From: Photorhabdus bodei
Lineage (GTDB): Bacteria; Pseudomonadota; Gammaproteobacteria; Enterobacterales; Enterobacteriaceae
Direction: 5' to 3'
NCBI RefSeq assembly: GCF_003287735.1
Contig: NZ_NSCM01000006.1
Coordinates: 79,045 to 143,044, forward strand
Length of the DNA: 64,000 nucleotides
In this document: piece by piece, positions 60,756-64,000 of the stretch
How positions within the stretch are numbered: the stretch's first letter is position 1
Layout of the letters: each line of letters opens with the position of its first letter
Program-made: the position numbers and the translations under genes
The notes under the pieces: generated by a model
Told to the model about the DNA's origin: nothing
The model's database searches: none
What the model saw: the letters and a program-made list of their open reading frames with translations, nothing else

Positions 60756-61559
60756 ATGGACTGGTTATTGTCATTAAGTGCGGAAGTTTACGTTCTGCTC
60801 TTTCTGGTTGCAGTGATGGCTGGATTTATTGACTCGATTTCTGGTGGTGGCGGTCTATTGACCATCCCGGCGCTGTTATCCGTTGGTGTCTCTCCGGTGC
60901 AGGCGTTGGCGACCAACAAGTTGCAGGCAGTGGGAGGCTCCTTCTCTGCCAGCCTCTATTTTGTTCGTTACGGTGAGGTTGATCTCAAATCTCAACGCTT
61001 TGCCATACTGATGACATTACTTGGCTCAATGGCTGGTGCGATTATTGTCCAGTTTATAAAGCCAGATTTTCTCTGTCAGCTATTACCGGTTCTGGTCATT
61101 ATCATTGGTCTTTATTTCCTTTTGACGCCAGCCATTGGTATGGAAGATAGCCATCGTCGCTTGACGCCTGTGGCCTTTGCCTTGTTTATCGGGAGTGGGC
61201 TTGGTTTATATGACGGCATATTTGGTCCCGGTGTTGGCTCATTTTATGCATTAGCTTATGTTGTGTTGTGCGGCTATAACCTGGCAAAATCCACCGCGCA
61301 TGCTAAGGTACTGAACTTTGCTTCTAATATAGGTTCACTGGCGCTTTTTATCCTTGGCGGTCAAGTTTTGTGGATATTGGGCCTTGTGATGTTGGCAGGG
61401 CAGGTGATTGGCGCACGGTTAGGCGCAAGTTTGGTTTTGACTCATGGGCAAAAATTGATTCGCCCTATGATTGTCATTATCTCTTTTTTGATAAGTATTA
61501 AGTTACTGAATGATAATCACGGCGATACGATCCGTAGCTGGCTAGCATTTTATTTTTGA
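60756..61559 (+). CDS. yfcA: TSUP-family (TauE/SafE) membrane protein YfcA
   Basis: 267 residues, about 8 hydrophobic segments. The N-terminal GFIDSISGGGGLLTIPALL and the mid-protein GLYDGIFGPGVGSF are the paired TauE/SafE motifs. Members move sulfur-containing organic anions; the substrate of YfcA is not known. Gene order aroC-yfcA-epmC-yfcL is conserved apart from the missing mepA. Confidence 0.92.
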   Translation: MDWLLSLSAEVYVLLFLVAVMAGFIDSISGGGGLLTIPALLSVGVSPVQALATNKLQAVGGSFSASLYFVRYGEVDLKSQRFAILMTLLGSMAGAIIVQFIKPDFLCQLLPVLVIIIGLYFLLTPAIGMEDSHRRLTPVAFALFIGSGLGLYDGIFGPGVGSFYALAYVVLCGYNLAKSTAHAKVLNFASNIGSLALFILGGQVLWILGLVMLAGQVIGARLGASLVLTHGQKLIRPMIVIISFLISIKLLNDNHGDTIRSWLAFYF

Positions 61560-61581
61560 TTCAGGATCTTGTTTTTAATTC

Positions 61582-62133
61582 ATGATAACGCATAGCTATC
61601 AACAACTTATTGATATTTTTAATCGCTGTTTTGGTGATGAATACAACACTCGTTTGGTTAAAGGCGATAACGAACCTATTTATCTGCCGGCAGATGAAGA
61701 GGTTCCCTATAACCGGATTGTGTTTGCTCATGGTTTCTATGCCAGTGCATTACATGAAATTGCTCATTGGTGCATTGCGGGTAAAGAGCGTCGTAAGCTA
61801 GTGGATTTTGGTTATTGGTATTGCCCGGATGGGCGTGATGCACAGACGCAAAGTGAATTTGAAAAAGTAGAAATTAAACCACAGGCACTTGATTGGTTGT
61901 TTTGTACTGCGGCAGGTTTTCCGTTTAATGTCAGTTGTGACAACCTTGAAGGGGATTTTGAACCTGACAGATTAGTTTTTCAGCGTAAAGTTCATGCTCA
62001 GATCATGGACTATTTAGCGCAAGGGATACCTGCAAGAGCGGAGTGCTTTATTCAGGGGTTGCACTCGTTCTACAATACGCCCCCATTGAAAGCGGAACAT
62101 TTTCCCTATCCGGAAGATATATTCGCAGATTGA
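61582..62133 (+). CDS. epmC: Elongation factor P hydroxylase
   Basis: 183 residues, matching YfcM/EpmC. The metal site is recognisable as ALHEIAHWCIAGKERR (HExxH). It hydroxylates the beta-lysylated lysine of EF-P, the last step of that modification. Starts 22 bases after yfcA, likely cotranscribed with yfcL. Confidence 0.93.
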   Translation: MITHSYQQLIDIFNRCFGDEYNTRLVKGDNEPIYLPADEEVPYNRIVFAHGFYASALHEIAHWCIAGKERRKLVDFGYWYCPDGRDAQTQSEFEKVEIKPQALDWLFCTAAGFPFNVSCDNLEGDFEPDRLVFQRKVHAQIMDYLAQGIPARAECFIQGLHSFYNTPPLKAEHFPYPEDIFAD

Positions 62134-62157
62134 GAATACTGAATTTGAGGAAAAATA

Positions 62158-62436
62158 ATGCTCGCTGAGTTTGAAACGCGCATTTTGGCGCAAATTGATG
62201 ACATGGTAGATCATGCCAGTGATGATGAATTGTTTGCTGGTGGTTATCTCCGCGGGCATCTCACTTTAGCGGTGGCAGAATTGGAGCAGGAAGGTGCGCA
62301 TACGGCTGAACAGCTTCATGACCGTGTTGAAGAAAGTATCCAAAATGCGATCAAAGCTGGGGAACTGGCACCACCGGATCAGGTTCTTGTTCTTAATACC
62401 TGGCAGCGCCTATTGGATAATGCTAAAACTCAATAA
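62158..62436 (+). CDS. yfcL: Conserved YfcL family protein
   Basis: 92 residues, acidic and helical, as in the YfcL family ([20 protein letters not shown] at the start). Function not established. ATG after GAGGAAAAATA, 24 bases after epmC. In E. coli the next gene is mnmC; here a toxin-antitoxin locus separates them. Confidence 0.9.
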   Translation: MLAEFETRILAQIDDMVDHASDDELFAGGYLRGHLTLAVAELEQEGAHTAEQLHDRVEESIQNAIKAGELAPPDQVLVLNTWQRLLDNAKTQ

Positions 62437-62466
62437 TTTTATTAAGAGGCAGAAAACGAACTGTGC

Positions 62467-62509
62467 TACCAAAATTCATATGAATATCTGATGGTTGGCG
62501 GTGCAGTTC
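62467..62509 (+). repeat. Direct repeat, left copy, flanking the toxin-antitoxin locus
   Basis: TACCAAAATTCATATGAATA plus TCT is identical to 63218-63240, and the next 20 bases match at about 15 positions. It contains the palindrome ATTCATATGAAT. Confidence 0.8.
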
Positions 62510-62524
62510 GTCAGAATCAGAGAC

Positions 62525-62849
62525 TCAATAGCGATTTTTATTCTTTCTATGTTTTGCTTTTATCTCGTTTGATGGTGGCCATTGTCGTGAGGTATGTAGT
62601 ACCCGTAGGATAACCACCGTGTGGGTTGTTTCGGCATACACCACTACATAGTTGGAGCGGACAACCATCTCCCGCGTGCCGGGAATGCGGCCTGGTCGCT
62701 AAAGTTGCGGGCGCTCCGGTAGTGTTGCCACCTTATTTCTCTATTTCGTTTTTTAACTGTTGAGCTGCATGGGGATTATCGTCAGATATGTAATCAATAA
62801 TTGTCAACAAATCAACTCTGGCTGTTTCCCTCCATTCAAGAGTTAGCAC
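62525..62849 (-). pseudogene. Broken RelE/ParE-family toxin gene
   Basis: From the GTG at 62849 (overlapping the antitoxin stop) the frame gives VLTLEWRETARVDLLTIIDY and SDDNPHAAQQLKNEIEK, then a stop. After a frameshift, similarity resumes with KVATLPERPQ, a second in-frame stop, then GRIPGTREMVVRSNYVVVYA and VILRVLHTSRQWP, ending at 62525. The pieces cover a whole RelE/ParE toxin, so this is a recently disabled toxin. Confidence 0.88.
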
Positions 62850-63135
62850 GAAGTTTCCTTTCAATTAATTCTTGAGCTTCATCCATTACTTGCTGATGTG
62901 GGACTGGTTGGCGGGTATCGTCGAGCGCTTCTTGCACTTTAGCGGAAAACCAAGCGTCGTAAGTTTCCGTATCAGCGGTGAAACCAGCGGGTAATGCACC
63001 ATCTCTGGCGACACGGGTTAGCAGGATGCGTACAGCATCAGATATGGTTAGGCCTAAATTAGCGAGCGTTTTTGTTGCATCGGTCTTGAGTTTGTCGTCT
63101 ACACGAACGTGCAGCATTGATGTTTGAGTAGACAT
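62836..63135 (-). CDS. RelB/DinJ-family antitoxin
   Basis: 99 residues. The N-terminal ribbon-helix-helix (MLHVRVDDKLKTDATKTLANLG then LTISDAVRILLTRV, read as two segments) is typical of RelB/DinJ, with a C-terminal tail (QVMDEAQELIERKLRANS) that would wrap the toxin. It is intact although its partner downstream is broken. It overlaps the toxin start by 14 bases. It probably still represses its own promoter (inference). Confidence 0.88.
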   Translation of the reverse strand: MSTQTSMLHVRVDDKLKTDATKTLANLGLTISDAVRILLTRVARDGALPAGFTADTETYDAWFSAKVQEALDDTRQPVPHQQVMDEAQELIERKLRANS

Positions 63136-63217
63136 TTTTTTATCCTCCGCTTATCAGATTCCATTATGTATCTCATTTGAGAGCTGTGTGCAAGAGTTAG
63201 GACATATTAAATGACAT

Positions 63218-63260
63218 TACCAAAATTCATATGAATATCTAACAATTTGCGGTGCGGTTC
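63218..63260 (+). repeat. Direct repeat, right copy, next to the mnmC stop
   Basis: Second copy of the repeat at 62467-62509, ending 1 base before the mnmC stop codon. The two copies bracket the toxin-antitoxin locus in a 750-bp insert between yfcL and mnmC. Confidence 0.8.
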
Positions 63261-63261
63261 C

Positions 63262-64000
63262 TTAATAGCTTTTCAATTTACGGCCTCTCAGTAGTTTTCT
63301 GATCCAGAAACGGTTTGGGTGAAGGGCCGCCAGTGTTTCATTATCCAGTGGTAATGGCTCATCAAAGATCTGCCCTGCAAGAATTTCTGCACTGAGTGGC
63401 GCAGAGCATAATCCACGGGAACCTAATGCCCCGATAACAAACAGATTGGAATAACAAGGTGCATCTATGATAGGACTCCTTGTGCGGATTTTTTCTGGCA
63501 AATCTTGATAATCTGTCATTATCTTATTGAGATCTGGCACATTTCCCACCATTGGCATGTGGTCCCGAACAACGCAGCGAATACCTTGGCGGGATTGTTT
63601 AGCAGAAACATCAACTTGGTTTACCCATTCGGCATTAGGTAAACATTTCAGCAATCGATCACGGTTTTCTTGTTGTTCTGTTTCAGAATATTCACTATCA
63701 AGCCGATGACGCTGATAACTGGCACCGATACAGTGGTGTTGATTGGCTGGATTAGCTGGTGTCATATAACCATCATAGCAAAGCACATTTTGCAATTGGC
63801 TCAGATCAGCTGTGGTTGGGATGTGGCTGACTTGACCACGTACAGCAGTTACCGGCAGTTTCTCGGTTTGTTCAAACTGGGGTAGATGATGACCGTTAGC
63901 AATCACCACCGTTTTGTGCTGTGTGTTTAACGATTGCCCTTGATGCATCAGATGCAGTTGCCAGCCATGTTGGTTGTGATTAAGCGCGGTAACTTGATGA
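63262..64000 (-). CDS. mnmC: C-terminal part of bifunctional tRNA modification enzyme MnmC (FAD-dependent oxidase domain), 5' end outside the window
   Basis: The frame stays open to the right edge, so only the last 246 residues are seen. They match the FAD-dependent C-terminal domain that converts cmnm5s2U to nm5s2[43 protein letters not shown] and [20 protein letters not shown] (the FAD-binding glycine run). Position beside yfcL agrees with E. coli. The final [11 protein letters not shown] is basic, as in the family. Confidence 0.93.
   Translation of the reverse strand, partial: HQVTALNHNQHGWQLHLMHQGQSLNTQHKTVVIANGHHLPQFEQTEKLPVTAVRGQVSHIPTTADLSQLQNVLCYDGYMTPANPANQHHCIGASYQRHRLDSEYSETEQQENRDRLLKCLPNAEWVNQVDVSAKQSRQGIRCVVRDHMPMVGNVPDLNKIMTDYQDLPEKIRTRSPIIDAPCYSNLFVIGALGSRGLCSAPLSAEILAGQIFDEPLPLDNETLAALHPNRFWIRKLLRGRKLKSY

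Overview
The window reads as chromosome of an insect-pathogenic enterobacterium of the Photorhabdus/Xenorhabdus type, most likely Photorhabdus. The basis is recognition of protein families, not a database search. Conserved blocks (argW-mlaA-fadL-fadIJ-sixA-smrB and prmB-aroC-yfcA-epmC-yfcL-mnmC) follow the gene order I know from Escherichia coli. They are interrupted by AT-richer accessory DNA with a large NRPS, a MARTX toxin, a cluster of PAS-LuxR solo regulators, a T6SS-type immunity gene and five 127-128 bp ERIC elements.

Layout. 1-8.8 kb: the 3' end of a multimodular NRPS (three A domains, two dual condensation/epimerisation domains, terminal thioesterase). 9-16 kb: accessory genes, namely a Tli4-like immunity protein, three PAS-LuxR regulators plus a fourth remnant on the minus strand, one unrecognised gene, and ERIC copies. 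16.4-27.0 kb: an intact 3526-residue MARTX toxin with an autoprocessing cysteine protease domain. 27.3-32.3 kb: a compact minus-strand operon encoding a methyltransferase, cupin, HisC-type aminotransferase, MATE exporter and ATP-grasp ligase. It looks like a small-peptide pathway with a bacilysin-like gene logic, and I consider it the best candidate for an undescribed system. 33.6-35.1 kb: formamidase, then a collapsed second MARTX copy reduced to its two ends. 35.2-46 kb: housekeeping genes (ybfF, dctA, tRNA-Arg, mlaA, fadL, fadIJ, sixA, smrB). 46.1-58.2 kb: a histidine-utilisation island (hutI-hutG-hutC, then hutU-hutH-permease) lying between smrB and prmB and itself split by a HAD/FAD-oxidoreductase/TetR group and two ERIC copies. 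58.2-64 kb: a TnpB remnant, then prmB, aroC, yfcA, epmC, yfcL, a toxin-antitoxin locus with a broken toxin, and the 3' end of mnmC.

How the genes work together. HutH, HutU, HutI and HutG take histidine to glutamate plus formamide. AmiF, elsewhere in the window, can hydrolyse that formamide to formate and ammonia. Matching TGTATRTACA palindromes upstream of hutI and hutU are the likely HutC operators. FadL, FadI and FadJ cover fatty-acid import and beta-oxidation, with FadR-like sites in the divergent fadL/fadI region. The NRPS, the small biosynthetic operon and the MARTX toxin are the secondary-metabolite and virulence part. All functions are from sequence reading; domain boundaries are approximate.
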